DNA of 64,000 nt from Trachythela sp. YZ-2020 (Eukaryota > Cnidaria > Anthozoa > Malacalcyonacea > Clavulariidae): positions 806,001 to 870,000 of the forward strand of contig JADLSH010000184.1 in NCBI GenBank assembly GCA_016169945.1, read 5' to 3'. Both the position numbers and the translations under genes were made by a program. Below the pieces are notes generated by a model. The model worked only from the letters and a program-made list of their open reading frames with translations, had not been told where the DNA came from and did not search any database. Of the stretch, positions 36,146 through 47,200 are shown piece by piece. How positions within the stretch are numbered: position 1 is the first letter of the stretch; the number at the start of each line of letters is the position of its first letter.

Positions 36146-39100
36146 ATGGTAAGTAAACTGCTTTTCATTGTCATTAATACATGTATTATACATATAGAAA
36201 TATTGCTGTTTACATAGTGAATGTTATCTATACGTCGAGTATTGTAATTGGTAATTAATCTTGCTCAACATTGGCTCAATTAATGGGATACATTCACGGG
36301 GTTTTAGTTAAATTGTCTAGCATTAGGTTCAGTAAAATACTATAATAATATAATATGGTTTGTGATTTTTTTAAATGGTTATGGATTATTAATGAGTAAA
36401 ATCATCTGCTGTTAGACAGAGTAAAATAACACATTGGGGCACATTGCAGCTAAATAGGTTGATGTTTTAAGCCGCATTACACACATCAAGAAGGGTGCAA
36501 TTTAGATAACATTGCAGCTGAATGGGTCAACCCATTACCAAAATACAAGGGGCAAATCACTGATTAAAATCTCATACACCTTCACAAAAAAAATCACATG
36601 ATATTTTAATCTTGTACACTTTTTAGGAGTGATTTCCCCCTTGCCAAAATAGGCCCTAATGCACATTTTTCATGACTGCTCCTGGTTAGGTTGTGATAAG
36701 CTCTTTGCAACTGGACTCTGCAGCTTTAAGTCGTCAGAGTGCTGGACCAGAATCACAGTACAGCAGGTTTGATTCCTGCCGGAGAGCCTATATAGTGACA
36801 TTTTTCACAACTGCTCCTGGTTTAAGGTCTAAATATATAGCTTGAAGTTTGCATCTACAAAAAAACCTTTAAATTGATGCCCATTGGAATGCAATTCTAA
36901 ATATATAGTGTAGTAAAATACAAGATAAAGGTATCGGATGGTCTATTTTCCTCCAGAATACAGCAAAATACAAGAGAAAAGAAAAGATATTCAAGGTTCT
37001 AGTCCTTGGGGATGTTGGTACGGGGAAAACAAGTTTCATACGAAGATATGTCAGTCAAAAATTTTTCATCAATTACAAGGCAACTGTATCCTTGCAAAAT
37101 CAATACAATATTGTAAACCCTAAGCTAAGAGTGATTTTTATACACGTTTGTAGGTCCCGCCCATATTGTTTTATAAACTCTAATGTACTCTTAACCATAG
37201 GCGGATCTACTGGAGGGGGGGGGTGCAAGGGGGTGTGCACCTGTTTCACAATCTATGACATTTTTGACATAATTTGCACTTGTGGCCAAAGGGTTCACCC
37301 CCCCCGGAAAAATCTGCACCCCCTCTGTCAGATGAGCCTGGATCCGCCCCTGCTCTTAACTGTTCTTTCCAAAGGTCCCAGCAGTGTTACCACAGGAGGA
37401 AACCAGAGAGAACCTGCAATGTTTGCTAAAATCTAGTAATTGAAAGCACTCTTCTCACAAGTGACTGAGGCAAAATTATAACCAGTCAACTGCATATTGC
37501 AGGAGTCAAACCTCTGAGTTGTAGAGGTGAAACGTACATGCACTAACCACTGTGACACCAACACGCAACCTCAAATCAAATTATGTTGTTTTTGTTGACT
37601 TGCTATACATAAGATTGGCAGTGATTTTGCAGTGAAAGTGATAGATTGGGATGATAATTGTCAGATCAAACTACAACTATGGGATATAGCAGGTACTGTA
37701 TAATCTGTGATATCAGAGTATTACATCAGAGTTAGTGAAATGTTAAATGCAGACCATTAGCATTTATCGCCTTTCCTCAATCAATTATATAGGACAAGAA
37801 AGATTCACATCAATGACCAGGGTAAGACTGAACTTAAAATTATGTTTTAAGTACAATGGGCAAGAGTTGTTTATGAGTTTTTTTAAACGACTTCAAAATC
37901 GTCACAATTTATATTCTTAAAGAATGCTATGCAGAGAACGGTTTGATATAAAATTTGGGCTCTAGTGTCAGGCAGTTGTCTACAATAAGCTGTCATTTCT
38001 GACCATTTCTGTGTAATGAAACTACTTGAATTTAGAAGATTAACATTATTGATCAACTACTTAACTTCGTAAATGTTAACACTTATATGAGAATTCAACT
38101 CAAGTCTCTCAATATGTTTAATTTGACCTCCAAATACAAATTAAACTACGACACATATGATGAAAATAATTAATCATTTTCTCACTCTGATAACTAGTGA
38201 TTGACCATCATTTACTGCACAACAATGACTTAAGTGAAACCCACAATTAACTTCAAAGTATTCTAATACCATTCAACAATTCAGATAAAATTCAACAATT
38301 TGTATTAGGTATATTATCGTGATGCAGTTGGTGCTTTGGTGGCATTTGATGTGACAAGAGCAGCGACGTTTGATGCGGTTGAGAAATGGAAAAATGACTT
38401 GGATAGTAAATTATTTCTCCCTACTGGGCACCCAATTCCAGCAGTTTTACTGGCCAATAAAGTAAGCAAAACATTGATCATTCTGTTAATGATAATGTGT
38501 TATTTAATTTCATTTACACAGGGTGTGATTGCCCAATTCCCCCGAGCCAGAGGCTCATGATATACATCCTCGACAACTAAGGCCAAAGGGTTAGTTTTTA
38601 GTGCTGGGCGATACCGAGTACCCGGTATTCGATACCACGCACAGTGGTACCGATTACTGACCTGGTATCGCTTGAAATCGTTCTAGTATATACTTGTACC
38701 TGTTTCAGTTTACAACACTAAAAATTACCTTGCTGCAAACAACTAGCCCAAAAACAATAAGAAACAGCTTTATCTTGTTGAAATTCTTTATTATTTATGC
38801 TTTAGAGTTAGTAATGTTGAAGTTTCAGCATTAAATATGATAACTAGGAGATATGCTTGTTGGAGACTATTTTTTCACAATGTGAAAAGTATCGGAAGCG
38901 ACCGATACCAGCGTTTAAAAGTACTCACTTCCGGTATCGAAAACGGAATCTTTTTACCATTTTTGGTATCGAAATAAGTATCAGTCGACGCCAATTTTCA
39001 AGTACTCGGTATCGATATAAAAATCCTGGTATCGCCCAGCACTATTAGTTTTTGGTGAAAGGGTTAGTTCAGACAAAACCCACAGTTAGTAGCTACTTTA

Positions 39101-39780
39101 TTGTAGCATAGTCTGTCCATCTGGACCCCCAAGATTGGAAAATATCTTTAAAAAAATTTGAATTTCCTTAGTGTGACCAAGAGAGTATAGTAAAGAAAGA
39201 CAAAGTTGAAAAATTATGCGACGACCTTGGGTTCCTGCGTTCTTTTGAAACGTCAGCAAAAGAAAATATTGGCATTGATGAATCCATTAGATTTTTATTA
39301 ACAAAGGTTGGTAAGAACCTATAAATTGAGTTTGTTTTATATGACATTGTTTGATATCTCTATGAGGTCTGGTATTAGCCATGAGTGATCCCTTATTGGG
39401 ATCTGAAAGCTGCAAAAAAGCTTGGGTGTGTGGGTACCACCCGTGAGGGGAAGGTTTACTGGCAGCATTGAAGAAGGTTGAAAGTAAAACACTGAATAAA
39501 GCATTGCAAAGTACTAGAATTAGCAGCAGTCAGCACTCAGTCAGACTAGCAGTATTGCAATGGCCAACTGGCAAACCTACCCAGGCACAAAGCTTGCATC
39601 AGCAGTGGGTATCCCTTCACCTCTATGATTAATTAAACATGGTGTTTTTGTTCATAGGTTTTAGAAAGAGAAGAATCAGTCTCAACTAGTAAAGGCCTGG
39701 AGCTTCCAGAGCAAGAACAGCCTGAACGGAATTGCTGTGCTTGTCACTACCCAAAAACAAAATCACTTTTGACTGAATAG
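36146..39780 (+). CDS. Rab32/38-family small GTPase, copy B, divergent C terminus
   Basis: Seven coding exons: 36146-36148 (ATG only), 36957-37085, 37614-37692, 37793-37821, 38309-38461, 39172-39306 and 39658-39780; 216 residues. Exons 3, 4 and 5 are exactly as long as in copy A (79, 29 and 153 nt), so the pair arose by tandem duplication. Motifs are P-loop GDVGTGKTS (19-27), WDIAGQE (67-73), NKCD (130-133) and ETSAK (157-161). After the switch I threonine it has IGSDF where copy A has IGVDF. The C terminus is NCCAC (201-205) followed by 11 more residues (HYPKTKSLLTE), so the cysteines are not terminal. Either prenylation is altered or lost, or an alternative last exon exists. Introns hold several MITEs and SINE pieces. 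Confidence 0.9.
36660..36870 (+). mobile_element. tRNA-derived SINE copy
   Basis: tRNA-like head at about 36716-36785 with B-box string GGTTTGATTCC (about 36767), then GACATTTTTCACAACTGCTCC and a short A-rich end. A related copy is at 61700-61990. It lies in intron 1 of Rab gene B and is too diverged for a functional tRNA. Confidence 0.65.
37197..37352. mobile_element. MITE with GGCGGATC ends
   Basis: ATAGGCGGATCTACTGGAGG at left and CCTGGATCCGCCCCTG at right are imperfect inverted repeats, with G-rich and C-rich tracts and GTGCA/TGCAC paired inside. Located in intron 2 of Rab gene B. Confidence 0.6.
37376..37412 (-). repeat. Short piece of the 110-120-bp dispersed repeat
   Basis: GTGTTACCACAGGAGGAAAC, the reverse complement of the most conserved part of the family. 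Located in intron 2 of Rab gene B. Confidence 0.7.
37490..37568 (-). mobile_element. tRNA-like SINE head
   Basis: The minus strand reads GTTGGTGTCACAGTGGTTAG and, about 45 bases on, GGTTTGACTCCTGC, arranged like A and B boxes. It is diverged and intronic. Confidence 0.5.
38599..39044. mobile_element. 446-bp hAT-like MITE with perfect 8-bp target duplication
   Basis: Ends TAGTGCTGGGCGATACC and GGTATCGCCCAGCACTA are exact 17-base inverted repeats. TTAGTTTT flanks both sides (38591-38598 and 39045-39052). The interior has many GGTATCG/CGATACC motifs. The terminal sequence resembles a widespread hAT family. Located in intron 5 of Rab gene B; no transposase. Confidence 0.9.
39495..39602 (-). mobile_element. 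SINE tail, reverse orientation
   Basis: GCATTGCAAAGTACTAGAAT, CAGCACTCAGTCAGACTAGC and TTGCAATGGCCAACTGGCAA are the reverse complement of the tail at 61870-61990. Located in intron 6 of Rab gene B. Confidence 0.65.
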
Positions 39781-40710
39781 ATGGATTACATAAATTTTAT
39801 ATAAAAATTATAATAGGTACTACATATGAACATGGCTGGGTTATTGCACTCGTTTGTTAAATTTTTTAAACATTTGTCAAAAGTAAAATTGAAACAAAGT
39901 TATTTTCATTTTTAAGAAACAATATATACAACTTACAACACAATTATATCTTTGCACAGCACATATAGGCATTAATAAACTTGATGCAATTTTTTAGTGT
40001 AGAGTAGAATAATATATATAAGTATTAGTGTATAATAATGTAAAAGAAATGTAATACAAACATTTTTGGTTTAAAACCGCAATAAAAACCAATTTTGTAC
40101 ATGGTAAACATGATATTAAGATATTAATAATTTTAAAATAGACCTTAGATTTTACCAAAATTATATTTATATAAGTGAATGAAATGGTAGTAAAAACAAT
40201 GTACAATGGCCATTTTCGTGCCTAATTCGAAGTATTACTGTACTGTCTCAAGGAACTTGCATGGTCAGTTATTAATCGTCTTAAAGGTATAAAACGACCA
40301 AAAGCAAAATACAATTTTAACCGTGTATTCATACAAAGCATCCTCTGGCTTATAACTATAATAACTTAGACGTTTTAAAGGCAATTTCCATATATGTTAA
40401 ATAGAATTTGCTAGTCAATAAACCTAACCAGCTAACACGTTTATGCCTGTTGTCGCCAATTCATTTGCATATATAATATATTAAATGCTTTGTTCCATTC
40501 TATGCTTACATTATCAGAACAGTGGTAACTAGGCATTTGAGTTACCCCAAAATGTAAATTGGATAGTATTGGCATAAATATATGACATCTATTGGTTATC
40601 TTATTAATTAGGGGGGGGAGGCATTTTTATTCTAGTTTGCACAATGGTTGATCTGTGGTGTGTTCCTGTAGGGATTGAACCATTGGGGTCTGTAGACACT
40701 CCAGCCCAGA
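39781..40710. other. Convergent intergenic region, Rab B / SMNDC1
   Basis: The genes converge here, so it should hold both 3' untranslated regions. A diverged member of the GTTAC/CTAGGCAT foldback family lies at about 40430-40560. No gene seen. Confidence 0.4.
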
Positions 40711-43700
40711 TCACCTTCTGTAAACCAGTTTATCTGGTCGTGCAAAACTCGTCATAGGTTGCCCGCCAATACCACACGTACCAATACCAACCTTAATTAA
40801 TGAAGGGGAAATATTTTATATGACATGATTCTGTGTTCTTCAAATATTCAAGTTACAAATCTTCAACCTAATAAATTCCCTGCGAGCAGTCAGCAGTGCT
40901 CGTCTATTTTTTTACACCTGCAAATCACCCAGTTTTTGTTGACTGCATTTGCACACTAAATTATCTTGTATATATATGCATTGTCATGCCTTCTGCCCCT
41001 CAAAACATTTTATAGCAAATTCTATGCACGACAAGAAAATGATATTGGTGAAATACCACAAACCCTCAATTGAGCACCCTTGTGCAGTGCTAATTCTAGG
41101 GTGGCGCTAATTCTAGCATTAACAATATCTCCTCTTACCTTTCCCTTGACAGTTTCCGGTGATGCAAAAATACTTTTCTTTGTTAGTCCTTTCTTTTTTC
41201 CTCCCGACTGTCAGGTAGAAAATAACGTGAACGTTTTAGACTTGTATAAACAGACACAAACATGCGTTAGCCGATTAGTTTGGTAGATTCTAAAGTGATT
41301 TAAAAGAACATAACATTTTTAGCTACTCACTTTTGGTCCATTGAAAAAATCTAGCCAATTACTTTTATCTTTTTCTCGTGCTTCATTCAGCTCCTGATAA
41401 TAACAAAATATACAGTACAATAATAACAATATAACTTACTTCATTCTAGCTTCAAATACACAATCCCCAGACCAGTGGAAATGAATTTTATATACCTCAC
41501 CTTTCGTTTCTGCTTTTTCTTAACTGCTTTCTTCTTCTTAATTTCTCGAAGATTTTCACGCTCCGCTCTGAAGAAATTGAACATATATGTCATTACGTTT
41601 TGGTTCTTAGTATTATACAATAAACCGTTCCATTTATCCAATCCTACTTGGTTAATTCTTTATTCTGTTTGCCCTCTCCTTTAGTTTCATAGTCGACCGC
41701 TGCAGCTCTTTTTACCCCTGGTTCGCCAGGCTTTTTCAATGATGAAACCTACATAACATTTTTTTATTTTTTTTTAATTTTATTCAACTTCACCTCAATG
41801 GCAGGGAGTCCACAACAGCGTCAGCCAATTACTGTGGCCCCATTGTTAGTTCCTAAGGGTTAGTATTAGAGGGAGGAAACCGGAGTACCCGGGAAAAACC
41901 CTCGAAGCACAGGAGAGAATCTCAACTTACATGAGTTATTTGAGCACACTGCCAATCTCATGCGAGTACCAACAGTGACCTCGACCTGTTGTGAAACAGG
42001 CTCAACTCAGTGGTAAGAGGCAGCGCGCTAACCGCTTCCGCCACCCGTGCTACCCAAAACATACAGTATTAAAGGCCATGTCACGTACACAAGGCAACTT
42101 TTGCAGCAAATTGCAACACAATTTCGGACACAGAGCGATGTTACAGGCTAAAAGTCATTCGCAGGAAAATTGTGAGCATGAATCTCATTTTACTTTGCTG
42201 CTATTTTTCTTACTAAACATACCCAGAAGGCAACAAAGAAATGAATGAGAATGATAATATCGGCAATGTGAAGTGCCAAGTGTGGGCCATGTTCACCGTT
42301 TTTCTGTGCGTACATTGCCACATAAAATGGCTCTGTGCAGAAATTGTGTTGCACATTGAACTTGGTAAATGGTCATTAAATTTATCTTATCCTATTTATC
42401 TATACTGCAGAGCAGCATACAGCACTAATGTTAACAATGGCATACCTTTATTATCTCAGTATTCCCAAATGGTTCTAACGTCACAGTACATGTTACACCA
42501 TCATCTGAGATTCTATCAACAGTTGCATCATAATAACTAGATAGATGTACAATAATAAGCACCTAAAACATTGGACCCCATATAGAAGCTATTATTGGGT
42601 TTCTGTCAACTTCAGGTAAAGGGTATTTTTGTGAGCTGTGAATTGCCAATATTTGTTCCCGTGAAATGATGGATTTTTGGGTGTCGTGAAACGTGATTAA
42701 TATCCCTAGCCGTGATTGTCGATAATTTTTGTCCGCGAAACGAGAATCTATATTTGAGGCTTGTAGAACAAAGACTGAACGAACAGTGAGAACGTCAAGA
42801 GCAATGATATGGATGTAACAATTTTACTGCACATATTTTCTTGATTTTGTATTAGATATCTCAGGGTTTATTTTTAAATTGTTGAAATTGGTTTACACAT
42901 TTGAAAACGTGGTTTTTAATTTTCGTGAAATGGCAATTTTTTTACATGTGAAATGTGAAATGGCTGTTTTACCTCATGTGAAATGTGCTCAGTACCCTCC
43001 CCGGCCTCTACTCACATACAGGGTTTGAATTAGAGAAGAAAAATCAACTTGCAAATTTCCCTGATGGAAATTTTTTTTCGATTTGGAAAAGTGGATATTT
43101 TGTGTGGAAAACTGCTATTTTCTGGATCTTTTTTTAACGAGAAAAACATTGGAGAGCAGAAATTGAGAACAAATTCATTATACTGAACATTATTTTCTTG
43201 TATTTCTCACCATCCATCTTCAGTCCAGATGGCCTGACATGAATCACCTTCCTTCCAACCCGATGACGTCCTTGACGACGGCGTTGGCTTCCCCGGTGGT
43301 TCCTTAGTCTCTTTGCTAGCACTACTACTGCTGCTGCTGCCACCCTTTAAAATATTGAAGCAATTAAATCAATGTAAGGATGAATCAATCCTGAGATAGA
43401 ATCTATTTGTAGATGGCTTATTAACATGATTTTTTTTAAGAATCATACAAAATGGTAGGATACTTTGAATTTTATTCTTGAACTGTCAAAATGGTATGGC
43501 CTGCTTTTGGCCATTGGCAGGCCTAATTTGGTAGGATACTTTGAACAACATAACATGGTCAACAAACCTCATTTAGTTGTACTAGGTCCGACGTGAGAGC
43601 GATAACTTCCTAAAAATCAATTTACATTTTTAAGAATCTATAATATATTACAGTTTTCTGCTGTGCAATTCGTCAAGTGAGTGTCAACTGTCAATTAAAT

Positions 43701-44081
43701 GGCATAATGCCCGGGTTCACATGAAACATGGACAGATGGTTTGGCAAGAATAAACTAAACTGGAATTTAATTTATAAATACCTCGAGATCAGTCTTCAGT
43801 TTTAATAGCTCCTCATTATCTGGCTCTATAGTTAATGCTGCTTCAACCTATTATTATAAAGTCAAACACTAAAAATAGCTTCTTTAATAATACACGACAT
43901 TTTAAATGCACTATTAAACCAAGAAAAAACGTTCACAGAGACAAATAAAAAGCGTAAAACAAAACTACAATAGTCATAGTTTAGGATTAGCGCGATTTTT
44001 AAGTTGTAGAGTTTATTTTACCTGTTGAAGTTGAGCTTTATAATTTACTAAGTTCGATTCCAGCTCTTTTGCCTCCGCCAT
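40711..44081 (-). CDS. SMNDC1: Survival motor neuron domain-containing protein 1 (SPF30)
   Basis: Ten coding exons on the minus strand: 44081-44022, 43847-43782, 43609-43568, 43344-43211, 42536-42446, 41748-41648, 41567-41501, 41393-41331, 41207-41139 and 40791-40711. All borders are GT-AG and all phases match; 257 residues against about 238 in human. The start NYKAQLQQVEAAL and the ELLKLKTDLEEVIALTSDL segment match the family N terminus. A Ser-rich linker follows. The Tudor domain (about 86-134) is split by an intron and includes AIWTEDGCYYDATVDRI and PFGNTEI. A Lys-rich segment REIKKKKAVKKKQKRK comes next, then KKSIFASPETVKGKVGIGTC. SPF30 is a nuclear spliceosome factor that binds symmetrically dimethylated arginines and aids tri-snRNP recruitment. 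Its start is 214 bp from the divergent SDR gene. Confidence 0.95.
41798..42062. repeat. Dispersed repeat, related copy at 47200-47460
   Basis: Phrases GGTTAGT-TTAG-GGAGG, AAAACCCTC, GCA-GAG, CAATCTCAACTTACA-GAG and GGCAGCGCGC occur in the same order at 47200-47410. The copy lies in an SMNDC1 intron. Confidence 0.6.
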
Positions 44082-44295
44082 CTTGAGAGAATCATGGAGA
44101 TGAAAGTACCATGATGCATTGCAAGGCGAGAACCAGAACTTCCACTTGAGATAAACTGGTAAGAGAAGTGGAAACACAGTACCCAAAATCTTAGGGGAAA
44201 TTTTCTGAAATGTAACAAATCAAAAATTAATTGAAACTGTAAATTAAAGGAAGTATTGAAGTATAAAATACTATATATTGAAATACAGTAATAAT
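44082..44295. promoter_or_regulatory. Candidate bidirectional promoter, SMNDC1 / SDR
   Basis: The 214 bases between the two divergent ATG codons must include both 5' leaders if neither gene has an upstream non-coding exon. ETS-like cores are visible on both strands (ACTTCC at about 44139, GGAAGT at about 44250). No TATA box in a convincing place. Confidence 0.45.
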
Positions 44296-47200
44296 ATGGG
44301 TCTTGCTTTAGAAATCTTCAATTTGCTTCTTCGAATTTTGTGGAGTTATTTGGAGAGTGCATACAGACTGATTATTCCTGTACCAAGGAAAAGAGTCGAT
44401 GGTGAAATTGCACTGGTCACAGGTATATATATATTCAACATGAGTCAGCCATGCCTGGCCGGGTGTTATATGACTGAGTGTTATATGACATCATCTGTCG
44501 GGTGTTATATGACATCATCTGTCTTGGTATAAATGCAAGACGAACTAGCTATATGAGTTCGTCCAGAAAGATCACCCGTCTCTGGTAGACTGGTGCAAAT
44601 CTGGTAAATAACTTACCGATGTTTTGTTACTTGATTAGGTGGTGGTGGTAAAATAGGAGAATGTATTGCAACAGAACTGGCAAAGGAAAATGTCACAATT
44701 GTTTTGTGGGATGTCAATGAAAGTAAGTTTGGTGTTTTGGGTATGTTATGATGTGGTGTGGAATGGTATGATATGGTATGATGTGGTATGGTATATGGTA
44801 TGATGTGGTGTGGTATGGTGTTGTATGATGTGGTGTGGTATGGTATGGTGTGGTGTGGTATGGTATGGTATGGTATGATGTGGTATGGTATGGTATGATG
44901 TGGTGTGGTATGGTATGATGAGGTATGGTATGATGTGGTATGGTATGGTATGATGTGGTGTGATGGGTGTGGTATGATGTGATGTGATATGGTATGGTAT
45001 GATGTGGTGTGGTATGATGTGGTATGGTATGGTATGGTATGATGTGGTGTGGTATGGTATGATATGGCATGGTATGATGTGGTGTGGTATGATGAGTGTG
45101 GTGTGGTATGGTGTGGTATGGTATGGTATAGTATGTGGTATTAGGCATGGTGTGGTATGGTGTAGCATGAATATGGTAGGACTTGGTAATTGGCACTGTC
45201 GCATGGTATTGTATAGTATTGTATGATGTGATATGGTATGGTGTGTGGTATTTCTACTTGTCTTTTGTACAGAGGCTCTCAACAGAGTGGCCAGCAACCT
45301 GCGGAAAGAAGGTGCTACGGTCTACACTTATCGTTGTGATCTGACAAACAAGGACCACGTTTACAGTGTCGCAAAGAAAGTTGAAGAAGATGTCGGACAT
45401 GTGACCATATTGATAAACAATGCTGGTATTTTGATTGCCAGAACATTTCTAAACTGTACTGACCAGGAGTTGGCCAAACAAGTCGAAGTGAACACAATGG
45501 CACACTTTTGGGTAGGTGCATGTTTTTATCTCAGTCGTGTGTGTGAGATGAGTGCTTCCAGTTTGACTCTACACATTTGCAGGTACTACAGTTTCTTCTT
45601 GTAGTAGACTGGACTGATAAGAGATGACCCTTACTGGACCTCTAGGGAGAACAGTTTAGAACTGATAGAGCTATCCAGTATAAATAAAGTTAGTTTAGGT
45701 TTCCTCCCGTAGTAACACTGGAACAATAAGAGATGACCCTTACTGGACCTCTAGGGAGAACAGTTTAGAACTGATAGAGCCATCCAGTATAAATAAAGTT
45801 CGTTTAGTTTAGGTTCCCTCGTGTGGTAACACTGGATCAATAAGAGATGACCCTTACTGGACCTCTAGTTCAGTTCAGTTCAGTTCAGTTCAGTTCAGTT
45901 CAGTTCAGTTCAGTTCAGTTCAGTTCAGTTCAGTTCAGTTCAGTTCAGTTCAGTTCAGTTCAGTTCAGTTCAGTTCAGTTCAGTTCAGCTCAGCTCAGCT
46001 CAGCTCAGCTCAGCTCAGTTCAGCTCAGCTCAGCTCAGCTCAGTTCAGCTCAGCTCAGTTCAGTTCAGCTCAGCTCAGTTCAGTTCAGTTTCCTGCAGTC
46101 AAATACTCAAGTAGGAGTGGGAAACAAAAAGATGGATCATAATTTTTAGACCACCAAAGCGTTTTTACCGCATATGCAAGAAATCGACCATGGTCACATC
46201 GTCACAGTGTCGTCCAGTGCGGGTTTATTTGGCTCACATAACCTTGTCGGATATTGCGCGTCAAAATTCGGCGCTGTCGGTTTTCATGAGACATTGACCA
46301 TCGAGCTGATAATGAACGGAAAATCTGGCGTGAAGACTACGTGTCTCTGCCCATTCATGGTTGATACTCCATTGATTGGAAAGACTTCCACAAGGTGATT
46401 ATCGTCATTTCGGTTGTGCTAAAACCCTGGTCAACTAGAATGAGAGTTGATGAGAGTTAATATGAATTGGAAATTGCAACTCTCGCTCGCGTTTGACCGC
46501 CAACTCTCATCAACTTTGAGCTGGTTCAAATTTTGATGAGAGTTTTGCTCGTTTGACCGGTCATGAGAGTTGCATAAGAATTTTGAACAACTATAGTCAG
46601 ACTAGTGTTTTGCACTTTCTATAAGAATTAGCTTTAACAAAATAACACGTTATGGCTGTGTCTATAACTCACTATAACAAGAAAGGCTTAGATGGAAATT
46701 TGAACACCTCAGGCTCAGGGCTCCGTTTCGCGCGCTAAATTATTTCTGTCGCGATTCTCATGCAACTCTTGTTCTCGTTTGACCTGGGCTTAAACCAATC
46801 AGGATGAATGGATTCCCTGAACACTAAAGACAATATTCTATCGCAGCTAACTCCCCCCCCCCAGGTGAAGCTGGTATTTATTCATCAGCTTAGTCAACTG
46901 GGAGAGAACACGTGAGAGACTTGACTTCCCTTGTACGATCGAAATATTAGTAGGTTAACCCTCACCTTCCTAAACATAAGCTTTTACTCATTTTACTCAA
47001 ACTTCATATAGACTTCCGTCAATGTTCCCTCTTTTGGATGCTGAAACTGTTGCGAGAGAATTGGTTGACGGCATGCTACGAGACAAAACTATGATCATAC
47101 TACCAAAATCATTGAAATTGTATACGGTGATACCAAAGTAAGCAAACCAGCTTTTTCTGTCTGTTTACATTTAATGGTTTATCACTCTGCCAAGGTGGAC

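Noticed and set aside
36716..36785. tRNA gene
   Set aside because: A and B boxes are recognisable but the cloverleaf is not intact and SINE body sequence follows; the same applies to 58720-58800 and 61719-61770.
36938..37123. 61-codon plus-strand ORF
   Set aside because: Wrong frame across exon 2 of Rab gene B; the GTPase P-loop is in the neighbouring frame.
41441..41684. ORFs on both strands over 41.4-41.7 kb
   Set aside because: They overlap SMNDC1 exons; the plus-strand frame is a shadow and the minus-strand frame only partly follows the true exons.
44714..45297. 160- and 183-codon minus-strand ORFs rich in His, Thr and Pro
   Set aside because: They are translations of the TATGG/TGTGG microsatellite in intron 2 of the SDR gene.
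45847..46149. 100-codon plus-strand ORF with a Ser-Val-Gln-Phe repeat
   Set aside because: Generated by the TTCAG pentanucleotide array.
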